NCBI GenBank assembly: GCA_009783885.1
Contig: WRCN01000009.1
Location: 1-64,000 of the forward strand
Length of the DNA stretch: 64,000 bases
Source of the DNA: Bacteroidales bacterium
GTDB taxonomy: Bacteria; Bacteroidota; Bacteroidia; Bacteroidales; P3
Direction of reading: 5' to 3'
Shown: piece after piece, positions 18,734 through 28,875 of the stretch
How the letters are laid out: every line of letters starts with the position of its first letter
How positions within the stretch are numbered: position 1 is the stretch's first letter
Position numbers and translations under genes: made by a program
The notes under the pieces: generated by a model
Told to the model about the DNA's origin: nothing
The model's input: the letters and a program-made list of their open reading frames with translations, nothing else
Database searches by the model: none

Positions 18734-21700
18734 ATGAAAAAACTAATTGCAATTTTAGTGCTGGCGATTCTTGCAGGAAGCATGAATGCCCAAACCCAGC
18801 GAGCTGTAAGCTTTAGCGAAAAAAAAGAAACAACGGTTGAAAAGAAATTTTCAAACCAAACAATCCAGATGAAAAATCTTGATTCAAAACAAGTACAAAC
18901 AAAGGTAAATCTACAACAAAGAAAATCGAGGAATACGGATGTTGCAACCGTGACTTTGCGTGTGATTGGCGACCCGTTTGAGGGTACCGGGTTTCAAATG
19001 GTTTTGGATAAAAACCATGTAATGGCTGACAAAATTAGGAATGGAGAGTATTATAATGAAAATGGTTTGCGTGATTATTTTCAAATTTATGACGATTGTG
19101 AGTTTAAAATTCCGGAAAATGCGACTCCTTTCAACCTTTCAACAACTATTTTAGATAGTGAGGGTTCTGTTAGTATACCCGGTGGTATTTATGATTGGGC
19201 CATCTTTTTTATTACTACTCCAGATGGATCGATGTCTGCTGCATCCTGGATGGAATTTGGTGAAAGTTTCATTGATGATTTTATGTTTTTAGCAGGTTAT
19301 GAATATGTTTTTTTTATAGAAATTGTGTTTTTTGTTGAATTCGATCCGGAGCATGATGCCAAGTTGACAGAAATTATTCTTCCGGAGAGATCGGCAGATT
19401 TGACCAACTCTGAAGATGTATCTGTTACGATTTTTAATAATGGGAAACACAACTTTTCAGGAGTAGTAAACTTATCTTATCGTATAAATGGCGGAACTAT
19501 CGTTACGGAAACTTATACTAACGCGTTAACTCCAGGCAATGAAGACACTTATACGTTTAATACTAAAGCCGACTTTTCGCAAGGAGGCATATACAAGGTA
19601 GAAGTTTGGATTGATTACGCATTGGATATGATTCCTTTTAACAATAAAGTTGTTGGTTATACCCAAAAAGAAGCACCGATAGCGTTGCCGTTTATTGAAA
19701 ATTTTGAACATGAATACCATTTAAATCAATGGACGATTATTGATGCCAATGAAGACTGGGCAACTTGGCATCACATAGAAAATGCTATCTCCGTATGGTG
19801 CCCTCACTGGCAAGAAAATCAAAGCTCCGACGACTATTTAATTACCACCTATCCAATAATCATGCCGGATGCCGGAACATACAATATCTCGTTTTTTGTG
19901 ACTACCAATGACTTTGTAGAGTCGCTTAGGATATTGTACGGCACATCACCCAATTTCGAAGAAATGGATGTTTTAGCAAATTATCCGGTTCTCAGACCAA
20001 ATGCAGAAAAGCGACTAATTATTGAGAATTTTGAAATCGAAACACCCGGCAATTACTATTTTGCATTCCACTACTATTCACAGGTTGATGAAAGCGGTTT
20101 CTGTGGTAGTATTAATATTCACAATATCGCAATAAAAGCCGGTGAGGCTGTTCTGAGTCCGGATATTACAATCACAAATACGTTTGTACCTCTTATTTTT
20201 TGCGGTACACAAACCGAAGTAGTTATCAGTGCCGAAATTGATAATATCGGAACAAGACCGATTCAGGAATTTACCTTGACTTACCAAATAAATGAAGGAG
20301 CTGTCGTAACCCAAACATTTACTGAAACTATTAATCCTTACGAAGAAACATTAAGAGTCTATTTTGACCAAACAGCCGGTTTTTTGACAGAGGGAGCATA
20401 CCGGGTTCGACTTACCGCTTCAACTCCCGGTGTGGAAAACACAACAACCAACGAAATTGAGTTTACTTCAAAAGTTTTTGAACCTGTAACAACGCTCCCT
20501 TTCGAAAGTGATTTCTTTAACGCATCGGATCGTGCCGATTGGACTCCGGAAATGGTAGGCGGTTGGGAAGAAGCAGAAGTAGATGGTATTTATGTTGCAC
20601 GGTCGGGAACACCACTTCTTTCAAGATGTGTCAGCTTGGATGCAGGCGTATATCTCTTTTCTTATAACTATAGGGCCGGAAGGTTCGACGCAGGAGGGGA
20701 TGCTCGCCCTATAAACTTTTATGTAGCTTACGGAAAAGCAGGAACAGACCCATCCTCTTGGGAACCGGCAAAAGAGTACCATAGCCATTTTACCTGGGGG
20801 TGGTCTGTTGATGACGGAATTTTGCTAATAATTACCGATCCCGGAGATTATGTTTTTGGTTTTTTCCCTGTTGAAATGCCCAGTTTATTTTTAATTCGTA
20901 CAACTTCATTAACAGAAGCCTTAGAACATGATTTGCGTATCAGTAACATTGTTTCTTCTCTCCCACGTATGATTCCGAAAAATCACATCTCAGGCGAAAA
21001 AACATTTACGATGACCGTTAAAAACATGGGAAAAACGGCGAATGAAAGCGGAACTATAAAAGTATTACATAACAATACCGAACTTATATCGAAAAATTTT
21101 GTTTTTACAGAATTGGGCGAGATTAAAGACGTAGAGTTAAAACCTGTTTTGCCTGCGTCGGCAACAACAGGGCTAATGAAATTAGCATTTGAAGTATCAA
21201 CTGAAAGCGGGGTCAGCAAAACAGCAGAAACGTCGAGAATAATCACCGATTCAACATTTGCGATTGATGCGATCGACTACGAATTTTATAACGGTGTTGG
21301 ATTATGGTCACCGGGTGGCCTTGGCATGATATACGAATTTGATAAAACGGATACGTTAACTTCCATTACGGTGGCATTTTATGCCCTCCCTAATTTCGAA
21401 TACGATCCTACGGAATTTGAGCTTGCTGTTTACAAAGTAAGCGGTGATGGTGATAATTTGGAGGTGGGCGAAATGCTTTTCGAAGTAAGCTATTGGCTCA
21501 TTAATAGAGGTAACAATATGAGAGGCATAACGTTTGGCGTTCCTCGTACCGAAGTGGTACCCGGAAAATACTTTATTGAAGTTAGACAATTGGGATATGA
21601 TGGTCTATACGTAGTATATGACGAGGTGCAAGGTGGATCTTTTTATCTTAATGTTCCGTGGGCGGGGTTCCATAAAGAAACATGGGCAGGAAATCTTCAT

Positions 21701-22000
21701 GTCCGTCCCAACTTCGGCAAATACTCACAAGGAACATCAATAATAGAGTACATATCCCCTACCCAAGCTCAATTGATCCTCTCGCCTAATCCGGCAACAG
21801 AAGTGCTCAATGTGAAACTCGAGGGCACAAACATCGAAAGGGTAATGGTTTATGATGCTTTGGGAAAAGTTGTTCATGTATCGCCACGAATTAATCAGTC
21901 AACATATCAGTTAAATACTGAAAGATTAAATCCGGGGCTCTATCTAATTTCGATTCAATCAAAAACAGGTATTGTAAATTCGAGATTTGTTATTAAGTAA
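18734..22000 (+). CDS. Large secreted protein with type IX secretion C-terminal signal
   Basis: A 1088-residue surface protein with a signal peptide (about 1-19, GSMNAQ). The middle carries CARDB-like beta-sandwich repeats (e.g. ILPERSADLTNSEDVSVTIFNNG; NTFVPLIFCGTQTEVVISAEIDN) and cleaved-adhesin/choice-of-anchor stretches (LPFIENFEHEYHLNQWTIID; WTPEMVGGWEEAEVDG). The last 75 residues are a type A sorting domain: LSPNPATEVLNVKL, then MVYDALGKVV, LNPGLYLISI and a basic end SRFVIK. It would cross the outer membrane by the Por system and be anchored or released. A TATTTTTG -7 box lies at about 18671-18678. The divergent neighbour is the LytS-like kinase. Confidence 0.85.
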   Translation: MKKLIAILVLAILAGSMNAQTQRAVSFSEKKETTVEKKFSNQTIQMKNLDSKQVQTKVNLQQRKSRNTDVATVTLRVIGDPFEGTGFQMVLDKNHVMADKIRNGEYYNENGLRDYFQIYDDCEFKIPENATPFNLSTTILDSEGSVSIPGGIYDWAIFFITTPDGSMSAASWMEFGESFIDDFMFLAGYEYVFFIEIVFFVEFDPEHDAKLTEIILPERSADLTNSEDVSVTIFNNGKHNFSGVVNLSYRINGGTIVTETYTNALTPGNEDTYTFNTKADFSQGGIYKVEVWIDYALDMIPFNNKVVGYTQKEAPIALPFIENFEHEYHLNQWTIIDANEDWATWHHIENAISVWCPHWQENQSSDDYLITTYPIIMPDAGTYNISFFVTTNDFVESLRILYGTSPNFEEMDVLANYPVLRPNAEKRLIIENFEIETPGNYYFAFHYYSQVDESGFCGSINIHNIAIKAGEAVLSPDITITNTFVPLIFCGTQTEVVISAEIDNIGTRPIQEFTLTYQINEGAVVTQTFTETINPYEETLRVYFDQTAGFLTEGAYRVRLTASTPGVENTTTNEIEFTSKVFEPVTTLPFESDFFNASDRADWTPEMVGGWEEAEVDGIYVARSGTPLLSRCVSLDAGVYLFSYNYRAGRFDAGGDARPINFYVAYGKAGTDPSSWEPAKEYHSHFTWGWSVDDGILLIITDPGDYVFGFFPVEMPSLFLIRTTSLTEALEHDLRISNIVSSLPRMIPKNHISGEKTFTMTVKNMGKTANESGTIKVLHNNTELISKNFVFTELGEIKDVELKPVLPASATTGLMKLAFEVSTESGVSKTAETSRIITDSTFAIDAIDYEFYNGVGLWSPGGLGMIYEFDKTDTLTSITVAFYALPNFEYDPTEFELAVYKVSGDGDNLEVGEMLFEVSYWLINRGNNMRGITFGVPRTEVVPGKYFIEVRQLGYDGLYVVYDEVQGGSFYLNVPWAGFHKETWAGNLHVRPNFGKYSQGTSIIEYISPTQAQLILSPNPATEVLNVKLEGTNIERVMVYDALGKVVHVSPRINQSTYQLNTERLNPGLYLISIQSKTGIVNSRFVIK

Positions 22001-22025
22001 TCATACTATTTTGGTTTATATGTTC

Positions 22026-22050
22026 AAGGGCGGCCTGAAAGGCCGCCCTT
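22026..22050 (+). terminator. Intrinsic terminator after 18734 gene
   Basis: A GC-rich perfect 11-bp stem (AAGGGCGGCCT / AGGCCGCCCTT) with a GAA loop, 25 bases after the stop codon. Confidence 0.75.
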
Positions 22051-22184
22051 GTTAATTAAACATTATTCCTCAACAAAAACATACAACCGCAAACATTGTC
22101 GATACTCGAAAAACTAACCGGCATCGGTAAAAGATAATAAAAAATGAAATAACAAAACGTTGTTAGTTATTTTTTGGCACGGCA

Positions 22185-22216
22185 TTTGTTAATATATAAT
22201 TATTGTAGTAATTTTA
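22185..22216 (+). promoter_or_regulatory. Promoter of clpC
   Basis: TTTG (22185-22188) and TAATTTTA (22209-22216) with a 20-base spacer, 35 bases before the ATG. The last base of the -7 box deviates from TAnnTTTG. Confidence 0.45.
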
Positions 22217-22251
22217 CATGTTGAAAAATAACGAATTTTTGAATAAAAAAT

Positions 22252-24774
22252 ATGGATCAAAACACGAGTTTAAAATTGCGTAATGCTTTAATTTTCAGTA
22301 GTGAAGAAGCACATCGTTTACATAGTGAAAACGTTGATGTCGAGCATATTGTTTTAGGTATTTTGCGAGAAGGTACGGGTACTGCGGTACACGTTTTAAG
22401 CAGTTTGGGTGCCAATTTGGCAGAAATTAAAGAGCGTTTGGAAGACAAAGTGGCTAATCGTTCGGCAAATTCAAGCCAACCTTTACAAAACCTGCCATTG
22501 ACAAAAAAAGCCGAACAAATTTTGAAATTGATGTGTTTGGAAGCCAAAGCACTGAAAAGTGAAATGGTTGGCACAGAGCATTTTGTTTTGGCTGTTTTGC
22601 GCGACGACGCACATGTTTTTAGTATTATTACAAAAGATTTCGGCTTGGATTACACCAATTTCAAAGGCGCATTGCAAAATGTTTTGGCAGGAAAAATCGA
22701 GCCTACAAAAAATTTCAAAGAAGACGCCGACCAACTCGATTCGCCAACCGGCGGAAATTCTGATAATTTCAAACCTTCGGCAGATGCAACAACCGCAAAA
22801 AATCCCGAAACCAAATCCAAAACACCTGTTTTAGATAATTTCGGCCGGGATTTGACGCGTTTTGCCGAGGAAGGGCGCTTAGACCCTGTGGTTGGACGAC
22901 AAGTGGAATTGGAACGTATTGCACAAATTCTCAGCCGAAGAAAGAAAAATAATCCGATTTTGATTGGTGAGCCGGGTGTTGGGAAATCCGCTATTGCCGA
23001 GGGCTTGGCACTTCGCATTGTACAGCGAAAAGTGCCGAGAGTGTTGTTTGGAAAACGTTTAATTACGTTAGATGTTGCAGCATTGGTGGCAGGCACGAAA
23101 TATCGCGGACAATTTGAGGAGCGCATGAAAGCCGTGTTGAACGAATTGGAAAAAAATCCAAATATCATTCTATTTATTGACGAAATTCACACGATTGTAG
23201 GTGCAGGAAATGCGTCGGGCTCGTTAGATGCGTCAAACATGTTCAAACCCGCATTGGCTCGCGGCGAAGTGCAATGTATAGGTGCTACAACATTAGACGA
23301 ATATCGCAACAATATTGAAAAAGACGGTGCTTTGGAACGTCGTTTCCAAAAAGTCATGGTAGATGCCACTTCAACCGAAGAAACGTTGGAGATTCTTAAT
23401 AATATCAAAGGAAAATACGAAGATCACCATTTGGTAACCTATACGCCGGAAGCCCTAAAAGCTTGTGTTTTCTACACAAATCGCTATATCACGGATCGAT
23501 TTTTACCGGATAAGGCGATTGACGCTTTAGACGAAGCCGGTTCTCGCGTGCACATCACGACGATGGATGTTCCTGAAGAGATTATCGAAATTGAAAAAGA
23601 AATCGAAATTGTTCAAGGAAAGAAAAAAGAGGTTTTGAAACTTCAAAAATACGAGGAAGCGGCTGGATTGCGGGATATTGAGACTGATTTAACCCAACAA
23701 TTGGAAAAAGCCAAAAAAGATTGGGCGGAAAAAGCGAATATCAATCGTGTAGTAGTTACCGATGAAGACGTGGCAGAGGTGGTTTCGATGATGTCGGGTG
23801 TGCCGATTCAGCGTGTTTCTCAAGATGAAGGGCAACGTTTGATTAATATGGAAGACCAAATTCGCAAAACCGTTGTTGGGCAAGATGCTGCGATTTCTAA
23901 GATTGTAAAGGCCATTCGACGAAATCGTGCCGGAATTAAAGATCCGAATAAACCGATCGGAAATTTTATTTTCTTAGGGCCAACAGGCGTCGGAAAAACG
24001 CATTTGGCTAAGATGTTAGCAAAATATATGTTTGATTCGGAAGCTGCTTTAATCCGAATTGATATGAGCGAATATATGGAAAAATTCGCCATTTCGCGCT
24101 TGATTGGAGCGCCTCCGGGTTATGTAGGGTATGAGGAAGGCGGACAATTAACGGAGAAAGTTCGTCGCAAGCCCTACTCTATTGTACTTTTAGATGAAGT
24201 GGAAAAAGCGCATCCCGATATTTTTAACATACTTTTGCAAGTGTTGGACGAAGGACAACTCACTGATAGTTTGGGACGAAAAGTTGATTTTCGAAATACC
24301 ATAATTATTATGACATCAAATATCGGCTCACGACAATTGAAAGATTTTGGTCAAGGTATCGGTTTCAGCACGTCTGCTAAGGAATCTGCGAAAGCGTCTC
24401 AATCGCAAAGTATTATTGAAGGTGCTTTGAAAAAAGCGTTTACACCTGAATTTTTAAATCGTATTGATGATGTGATTTTCTTTGAATCGTTAGAACGAGA
24501 CGCCATTCATGGGATTATAGACATTGAATTGGAACATCTATTCAAACGAGTGAAAAGTTTGGATGTTGAATTGGTGATTACCGACAAAGCCAAAGATTTC
24601 TTAATTGACAAGGCTTGGAATCCGGAATTTGGCGCTCGTCCGTTGAAACGTGCAATACAAACGCATATAGAAGATGTGATTGCGGAGGAAATTATTCGCG
24701 AAAACTTTAATGCGGGACTAACGATTACGATTGATGTAAATGAGGATTCATCGGGGTTGGTGATAAAACAATAA
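22252..24774 (+). CDS. clpC: Clp protease ATP-binding subunit ClpC
   Basis: An 840-residue Hsp100 unfoldase that feeds proteins to ClpP. In order: two Clp_N repeats (1-145); a linker rich in Asp/Thr/Lys; AAA+ domain 1 with [13 protein letters not shown] and [15 protein letters not shown]; a UVR-type middle region (about 440-470, [15 protein letters not shown]), which identifies ClpC rather than ClpB; AAA+ domain 2 with [12 protein letters not shown] and [14 protein letters not shown]; and a C-terminal D2-small domain. An IGF tripeptide (GQGIGFST) is in place for ClpP docking. Start ATG at 22252. It is a single-gene transcript ended by the palindrome at 24773-24812. Confidence 0.95.
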   Translation: MDQNTSLKLRNALIFSSEEAHRLHSENVDVEHIVLGILREGTGTAVHVLSSLGANLAEIKERLEDKVANRSANSSQPLQNLPLTKKAEQILKLMCLEAKALKSEMVGTEHFVLAVLRDDAHVFSIITKDFGLDYTNFKGALQNVLAGKIEPTKNFKEDADQLDSPTGGNSDNFKPSADATTAKNPETKSKTPVLDNFGRDLTRFAEEGRLDPVVGRQVELERIAQILSRRKKNNPILIGEPGVGKSAIAEGLALRIVQRKVPRVLFGKRLITLDVAALVAGTKYRGQFEERMKAVLNELEKNPNIILFIDEIHTIVGAGNASGSLDASNMFKPALARGEVQCIGATTLDEYRNNIEKDGALERRFQKVMVDATSTEETLEILNNIKGKYEDHHLVTYTPEALKACVFYTNRYITDRFLPDKAIDALDEAGSRVHITTMDVPEEIIEIEKEIEIVQGKKKEVLKLQKYEEAAGLRDIETDLTQQLEKAKKDWAEKANINRVVVTDEDVAEVVSMMSGVPIQRVSQDEGQRLINMEDQIRKTVVGQDAAISKIVKAIRRNRAGIKDPNKPIGNFIFLGPTGVGKTHLAKMLAKYMFDSEAALIRIDMSEYMEKFAISRLIGAPPGYVGYEEGGQLTEKVRRKPYSIVLLDEVEKAHPDIFNILLQVLDEGQLTDSLGRKVDFRNTIIIMTSNIGSRQLKDFGQGIGFSTSAKESAKASQSQSIIEGALKKAFTPEFLNRIDDVIFFESLERDAIHGIIDIELEHLFKRVKSLDVELVITDKAKDFLIDKAWNPEFGARPLKRAIQTHIEDVIAEEIIRENFNAGLTITIDVNEDSSGLVIKQ

Positions 24775-24812
24775 ATATGTAGGGGTCGAAAATTTTCGAC
24801 CCCTACATATTT
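24773..24812. terminator. 40-bp perfect palindrome, bidirectional terminator
   Basis: A perfect inverted repeat with 20-bp arms centred between 24792 and 24793, lying between the convergent clpC and plug-protein genes. The half-arm contains GTAGGGGTCGAAAA. T and A tracts on either side make it suitable as a terminator in both directions. A diverged copy is at 58575-58600. Confidence 0.75.
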
Positions 24813-24833
24813 TATTCATTCAAAAAATAGTCT

Positions 24834-25157
24834 CTAATCATCGGTTTTTTTAATTCCTTGTTTGGTTTTGATCACAATAACACCGCGATCAGCGCGTTCT
24901 CCATAAATAGATATTGCCGAAGCATCTTTAAGAACAGTAATCGACTCAATGTCGTTCACATTTATCGAACTAAGGTCTACGCTATCCATTTTAACGCCGT
25001 CTATAATGACAAGCGGTGGTCCACCTGTGCCAACCCTTATATTCTCAGTTCCTTTACCATAAAACCTTATGGTTTTAGTTGTGTCATTCTGTTGAGCTTG
25101 TACTGGTAGAATTCCTGCAAATAGTAGAAATATCAATAAAAGTGTGATTTTTTTCAT
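24834..25157 (-). CDS. Stand-alone SusC-type TonB plug-domain protein
   Basis: A 107-residue protein with a signal peptide (about 1-21, PVQAQ). The mature part is almost only the second half of a SusC/RagA plug domain: [49 protein letters not shown]. In whole SusC receptors this stretch precedes a barrel of 700 or more residues; none follows here (the stop is followed by a terminator). It is therefore a periplasmic or secreted plug with no barrel. It could be a TonB-interacting adaptor, a competitor, or a decayed receptor. Its own promoter and an intact frame speak against recent decay. Confidence 0.75.
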   Translation of the reverse strand: MKKITLLLIFLLFAGILPVQAQQNDTTKTIRFYGKGTENIRVGTGGPPLVIIDGVKMDSVDLSSINVNDIESITVLKDASAISIYGERADRGVIVIKTKQGIKKTDD

Positions 25158-25186
25158 GTTTTTTTTGAGAGAATATATTGAATTTG

Positions 25187-25194
25187 CAAAGATA
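25187..25194 (-). promoter_or_regulatory. -7 box of the plug-protein gene
   Basis: Reads TATCTTTG on the minus strand, 29 bases before the ATG at 25157. Confidence 0.6.
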
Positions 25195-25210
25195 CGAAAA
25201 AAATGTTAAT

Positions 25211-25238
25211 AAAAAAACGAAATAAGTTTCGTTTTTTT
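25211..25238. repeat. Inverted repeat between divergent promoters
   Basis: Perfect 12-bp arms (AAAAAAACGAAA / TTTCGTTTTTTT) with a TAAG loop. They span the -33 regions of both divergent promoters. It could be an operator or simply symmetric promoter tracts. Confidence 0.6.
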
Positions 25239-25241
25239 TTG

Positions 25242-25249
25242 TATCTTTG
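25242..25249 (+). promoter_or_regulatory. -7 box of the glmM-pgk operon
   Basis: Reads TATCTTTG, 23 bases before the ATG at 25273. Confidence 0.6.
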
Positions 25250-25272
25250 CAGATATTTACTAATCTAACTCT

Positions 25273-26751
25273 ATGACGCTAATTAAATCTATTTCGGGAA
25301 TTCGTGGAACGATTGGAGGGCTTGCAGATCAAGGCTTAACGCCTATTGATGTGGTGAAGTTTACCTCCGGATTTGCTGCATTTATCAAGCAAAAACAAAA
25401 CAAAGACAAACTTACGTTCGTAATTGGGCGTGATGCGCGCATTTCTGGCGAAATGGTCAATCATCTCGTGGTTGGAACACTTTTAGGAATGGGTGTTGAT
25501 GTGATTGATGCCGGACTTTCAACCACGCCAACCGTTGAAATGGCAGTAACCATGAGCCAGGCAGACGGGGGTATTATCCTCACAGCAAGTCATAATCCTA
25601 AACAATGGAACGCGCTGAAACTGCTCAATGAAAAAGGCGAATTTATCAATGCCGAAGAAGGTCAAGAAGTACTTAGATTGGGCGAAAATATTGGAGAAAT
25701 CAAATTTTCTGAAGTTGATAAATTAGGGCAGTATTCTCAAGATTCTACATATATTAAAAAACATATTGACGCCATTTTGAAATTGCCATTGGTGGATGTG
25801 GAAGCTATAAAAAATGCCAAATTCAAGGTGGTTGTCGATGCTGTAAATTCGACGGGAGGTACTGTAATTCCCAAGCTTCTGAAAGCGCTCGGCGTAACTT
25901 ATGTCATACCGCTTCATTGCACACCAAACGGGCTATTTCCACATAATCCCGAACCTTTACCCCAACATCTCAGAGATATTATGGAAGCTGTGGTTACAGA
26001 AAAAGCCCATGTTGGATTTGTGGTTGACCCCGATGTTGACCGTCTGGCCATCGTTTGCGAAGACGGCACATGTTTTGGCGAAGAATATACATTAGTTTCT
26101 ATAGCCGATTATGTGTTGCAACACACAAAAGGCCATACGGTATCCAATCTCTCGTCTACACGGGCTTTGCGCGATATCACCGAAAAACATGGCGGACAGT
26201 ATTTTGCTTCTGCCGTTGGTGAAGTGAACGTTGTAGAGATGATGAAAGCCCACAATGCCGTAATTGGCGGCGAAGGCAACGGCGGCGTGATTTATCCGGA
26301 ATTGCATTACGGACGTGATGCATTAGTCGGAATTGCCCTGTTTTTAAGCCATTTGGCGAAATCCAAGAAAACATGTTCGCAATTACGATTTAGTTATCCA
26401 AACTATTTTATCAGCAAAAATAAAATCGAACTTGACCCGGATATGAATGTTGACGCCATTTTGGAAGCCATCAAAGAAAAATACAAAAAAGAAAAAATCA
26501 ATGCTATTGACGGGGTAAAAATCGACTTTGCCGACGAATGGGTGCACCTCCGAAAATCCAATACAGAACCGATTATCCGCATTTATTCGGAAAGTCAATC
26601 CGAAGTTACTGCAGAACATTTGGCAAAAAAAATTATGAAAGACATTGTTAATATAGGTTCGGGATACGAGGTTTCACAAGCTGCATACCGCGTACCTCGC
26701 ACCCAGACACCACATACCAAATACCAAACCAATAAATCAATACCGAAATGA
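25273..26751 (+). CDS. glmM: Phosphoglucosamine mutase-type phosphohexomutase
   Basis: A 492-residue alpha-D-phosphohexomutase. The phosphoserine loop is LTASHNPKQWN (Ser106), the metal loop is VDPDVDRLAI, the sugar-binding loop is GEGNGGVIYP and the phosphate-binding loop is RKSNTEPIIRIYSES. The likely reaction is glucosamine-6-phosphate to glucosamine-1-phosphate for peptidoglycan and LPS. Phosphomannomutase or phosphoglucomutase activity cannot be excluded: Bacteroidales proteins with this start (SISGIRGTIGG) are usually annotated GlmM. The last 28 residues look like a low-complexity extension beyond the usual end and overlap pgk by four bases (ATGA). Confidence 0.85.
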   Translation: MTLIKSISGIRGTIGGLADQGLTPIDVVKFTSGFAAFIKQKQNKDKLTFVIGRDARISGEMVNHLVVGTLLGMGVDVIDAGLSTTPTVEMAVTMSQADGGIILTASHNPKQWNALKLLNEKGEFINAEEGQEVLRLGENIGEIKFSEVDKLGQYSQDSTYIKKHIDAILKLPLVDVEAIKNAKFKVVVDAVNSTGGTVIPKLLKALGVTYVIPLHCTPNGLFPHNPEPLPQHLRDIMEAVVTEKAHVGFVVDPDVDRLAIVCEDGTCFGEEYTLVSIADYVLQHTKGHTVSNLSSTRALRDITEKHGGQYFASAVGEVNVVEMMKAHNAVIGGEGNGGVIYPELHYGRDALVGIALFLSHLAKSKKTCSQLRFSYPNYFISKNKIELDPDMNVDAILEAIKEKYKKEKINAIDGVKIDFADEWVHLRKSNTEPIIRIYSESQSEVTAEHLAKKIMKDIVNIGSGYEVSQAAYRVPRTQTPHTKYQTNKSIPK

Positions 26752-27944
26752 GAACGATCCAAGACCAAAACTTCGCCAATCAGAAAGTGCTCGTGCGTTG
26801 CGATTTCAACGTACCTTTGAACAAAGAAACACGTGAAATCACTGATGATACACGTATTCGTGAATCCTTACCAACCATCAAAAAACTGTTAGCCGACGGC
26901 GCAGCCGTAATTTTGATGTCACACTTGGGACGTCCGTCTGAAACGGGTTTTGAGGAAAAATTTTCGCTCAAACCTGTTGCCGAACATTTGAGTCAATTGC
27001 TTGGTATCAAAGTGAAATTAGCCGAAGATATTTTCGAAGGAAAAACTATCGAAAACGCTAAAAACTTGAAATCGGGTGAAGTTTTGCTCTTGGAAAATCT
27101 CCGTTTTTTGCCGGGCGAACAAAAAGGCGATGTGGCTTTCGCAAAATATTTGGCTGATTTAGGCGATTCGTACGTTAATGATGCCTTTGGTACGGCTCAT
27201 CGCGCACACGCATCAACGGCGGTTATCGCACAATTTTTTCCGGACAAAAAATATTTCGGTTTCTTGTTGGCAAACGAAATCACAAATTTGGAGAAATTGT
27301 TGCATCATGCAGAAAAACCATTTACTGCAATCATTGGCGGAGGAAAGGTTTCAAGCAAGATGGACATCTTGAAAAATCTGATTCCGAGAGTGGATAATAT
27401 GATTATCGGCGGTGGAATGGCGTATACGTTTATCAAGGCTATGGGCGGAGAAATCGGCAAATCCATTTGCGAGGACGACAAACTTGATTTGGCAAAAGAC
27501 ATCATGAAAGAAATGGATGCAAAAGGCGTGAAATACTACTTCCCTACGGATTCGGTTTGTGGCGATAAATTTGACAACAATGTCAACATCAAAACCTTTC
27601 CTTCCAACGCTATTCCCGGCGAATGGATAGGTTTGGATATAGGTGAGGACGCCATCAAAACATTCGAAAAAATCATTGCAGAATCCAAAACCATTTTGTG
27701 GAATGGTCCGATGGGCATGTTTGAATTTGCAAATTTCGGACACGGCACAACCGCTATTGCGAAAGCCGTTGCAGCCGCGACAAAAAACGGAGCATTCTCG
27801 GCAATCGGTGGTGGCGACTCGGTTGCAGCCATCAATCAAAACAATTTAGCCGACCAAATGAGTTACATTTCGACCGGCGGTGGTGCGATGTTAGAATATC
27901 TTGAGGGTAAAACATTGCCAGGCATTGCTGCTATTTTGAATTAG
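26748..27944 (+). CDS. pgk: Phosphoglycerate kinase
   Basis: A 398-residue glycolytic enzyme that converts 1,3-bisphosphoglycerate and ADP to 3-phosphoglycerate and ATP. Typical segments are VLVRCDFNVPL (the family signature), LMSHLGRPSE, LLLENLRFLPGEQKGD, FGTAHRAHAST, the hinge region IGGGKVSSKM, and the nucleotide loop ILWNGPMGMFE and SAIGGGDSVAA near the C-terminus. The length is normal. The start ATG overlaps the end of the mutase gene by four bases, so translation is probably coupled. Confidence 0.96.
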   Translation: MRTIQDQNFANQKVLVRCDFNVPLNKETREITDDTRIRESLPTIKKLLADGAAVILMSHLGRPSETGFEEKFSLKPVAEHLSQLLGIKVKLAEDIFEGKTIENAKNLKSGEVLLLENLRFLPGEQKGDVAFAKYLADLGDSYVNDAFGTAHRAHASTAVIAQFFPDKKYFGFLLANEITNLEKLLHHAEKPFTAIIGGGKVSSKMDILKNLIPRVDNMIIGGGMAYTFIKAMGGEIGKSICEDDKLDLAKDIMKEMDAKGVKYYFPTDSVCGDKFDNNVNIKTFPSNAIPGEWIGLDIGEDAIKTFEKIIAESKTILWNGPMGMFEFANFGHGTTAIAKAVAAATKNGAFSAIGGGDSVAAINQNNLADQMSYISTGGGAMLEYLEGKTLPGIAAILN

Positions 27945-27985
27945 GTCATCATTACGAGCTTGACCCGCAATTTCCTTGCTATCTT
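27945..27985. repeat. Degenerate dispersed repeat (GTCAT...GCAAT...TTGCTAT type)
   Basis: The sequence directly after the pgk stop (ATTACGAGC, then GCAATTTCCTTGCTAT) resembles a worn copy of the dispersed element seen more completely at 48999-49087. Confidence 0.35.
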
Positions 27986-28006
27986 TCTTTTTTTTTCGTA
28001 TCTTTG
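27976..28006 (+). promoter_or_regulatory. Promoter of the transketolase-porin operon
   Basis: TTG (27976-27978) and TATCTTTG (27999-28006) with a 20-base spacer, 23 bases before the ATG at 28030. Confidence 0.65.
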
Positions 28007-28029
28007 CAAATTAAAATTTAAACCAAATT

Positions 28030-28875
28030 ATGAAATCTATTTCCGAACTGCAAGATATTGCAAGCCAAGTGCGTAGAGATATTATTCGCATGACTTCACA
28101 AGCTCAATCCGGACATCCTGGTGGTTCTTTGGGCTGTACGGATTTCCTTACAGCACTGTATTTCAGTGTAATGAATGTTAATCCCGACCACTTTACAATG
28201 AATGCGGAAAACGAAGATGTCTTTTTTCTCTCGAATGGACATATTTCGCCCGTGCTTTACAGCGTTTTGGCACGTCGTGGGTATTTCCCAACGAGTGAAT
28301 TAGGGACATTCCGAAAATTGGATTCACGTCTGCAAGGCCATCCGAGCACTGCACATAATCTTCCCGGTGTGCGCATGGCTTCGGGCTCGTTAGGACAAGG
28401 TCTATCGAATGCCGTTGGTGCGGCGCTTACCAAAAAACTCAATGGTGATAATGCCCTTGTATATTGCCTTTGCGGCGATGGTGAATTACAAGAAGGACAA
28501 AACTGGGAAGCTATCATGTTTGCTGCGGCAAAAAATGTGAATAACCTGATTGCTGTTGTAGATTTCAATGGCTTGCAAATCGACGGAACAACAAAAGAGG
28601 TATGCGACTTGGGTGATTTAAACGCCAAATTTGAGGCTTTTGGCTGGCAAGTGTTGAATATGGATGGTCACAATATGGACAACATCATTTCTATTTTGAA
28701 TGAAGCCAAACAAAAATTAGCCAACCACAAACCTGTCTTTATTGTGATGAAAACCGAAATGGGACATGGTGTAGATTTTATGACGAACGATTGTAAATAT
28801 CACGGCTCTGTAACTAACGCCGAACAAACGGAAAAAGCATTATCGCAACTTAAAGAAACCTTGGGGGATTATTAA
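28030..28875 (+). CDS. Transketolase, N-terminal subunit
   Basis: A 281-residue thiamine-pyrophosphate-binding half of transketolase. It has SGHPGGSLGCTD, the GSLGQGLSNAVGAAL segment and the TPP motif GDGELQEGQNWEAIMFA with its closing NN (KNVNNLIAVVDFNGLQ). It needs the C-terminal subunit encoded at 29963 to form the active enzyme, which moves two-carbon units in the non-oxidative pentose phosphate pathway. Split transketolases are known in archaea and many anaerobes. A porin gene starts at the base after the stop codon and separates the two halves. Confidence 0.92.
   Translation: MKSISELQDIASQVRRDIIRMTSQAQSGHPGGSLGCTDFLTALYFSVMNVNPDHFTMNAENEDVFFLSNGHISPVLYSVLARRGYFPTSELGTFRKLDSRLQGHPSTAHNLPGVRMASGSLGQGLSNAVGAALTKKLNGDNALVYCLCGDGELQEGQNWEAIMFAAAKNVNNLIAVVDFNGLQIDGTTKEVCDLGDLNAKFEAFGWQVLNMDGHNMDNIISILNEAKQKLANHKPVFIVMKTEMGHGVDFMTNDCKYHGSVTNAEQTEKALSQLKETLGDY

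Noticed and set aside
22051-22184. Possible small RNA or riboswitch upstream of clpC
   Set aside because: Only imperfect, AT-rich inverted pieces; nothing matches a known class.
22650-23168. Minus-strand frame of 172 codons inside clpC
   Set aside because: Shadow of clpC with no recognisable domain and no start signals.
27351-27839. Minus-strand frame of 162 codons inside pgk
   Set aside because: Shadow of pgk.
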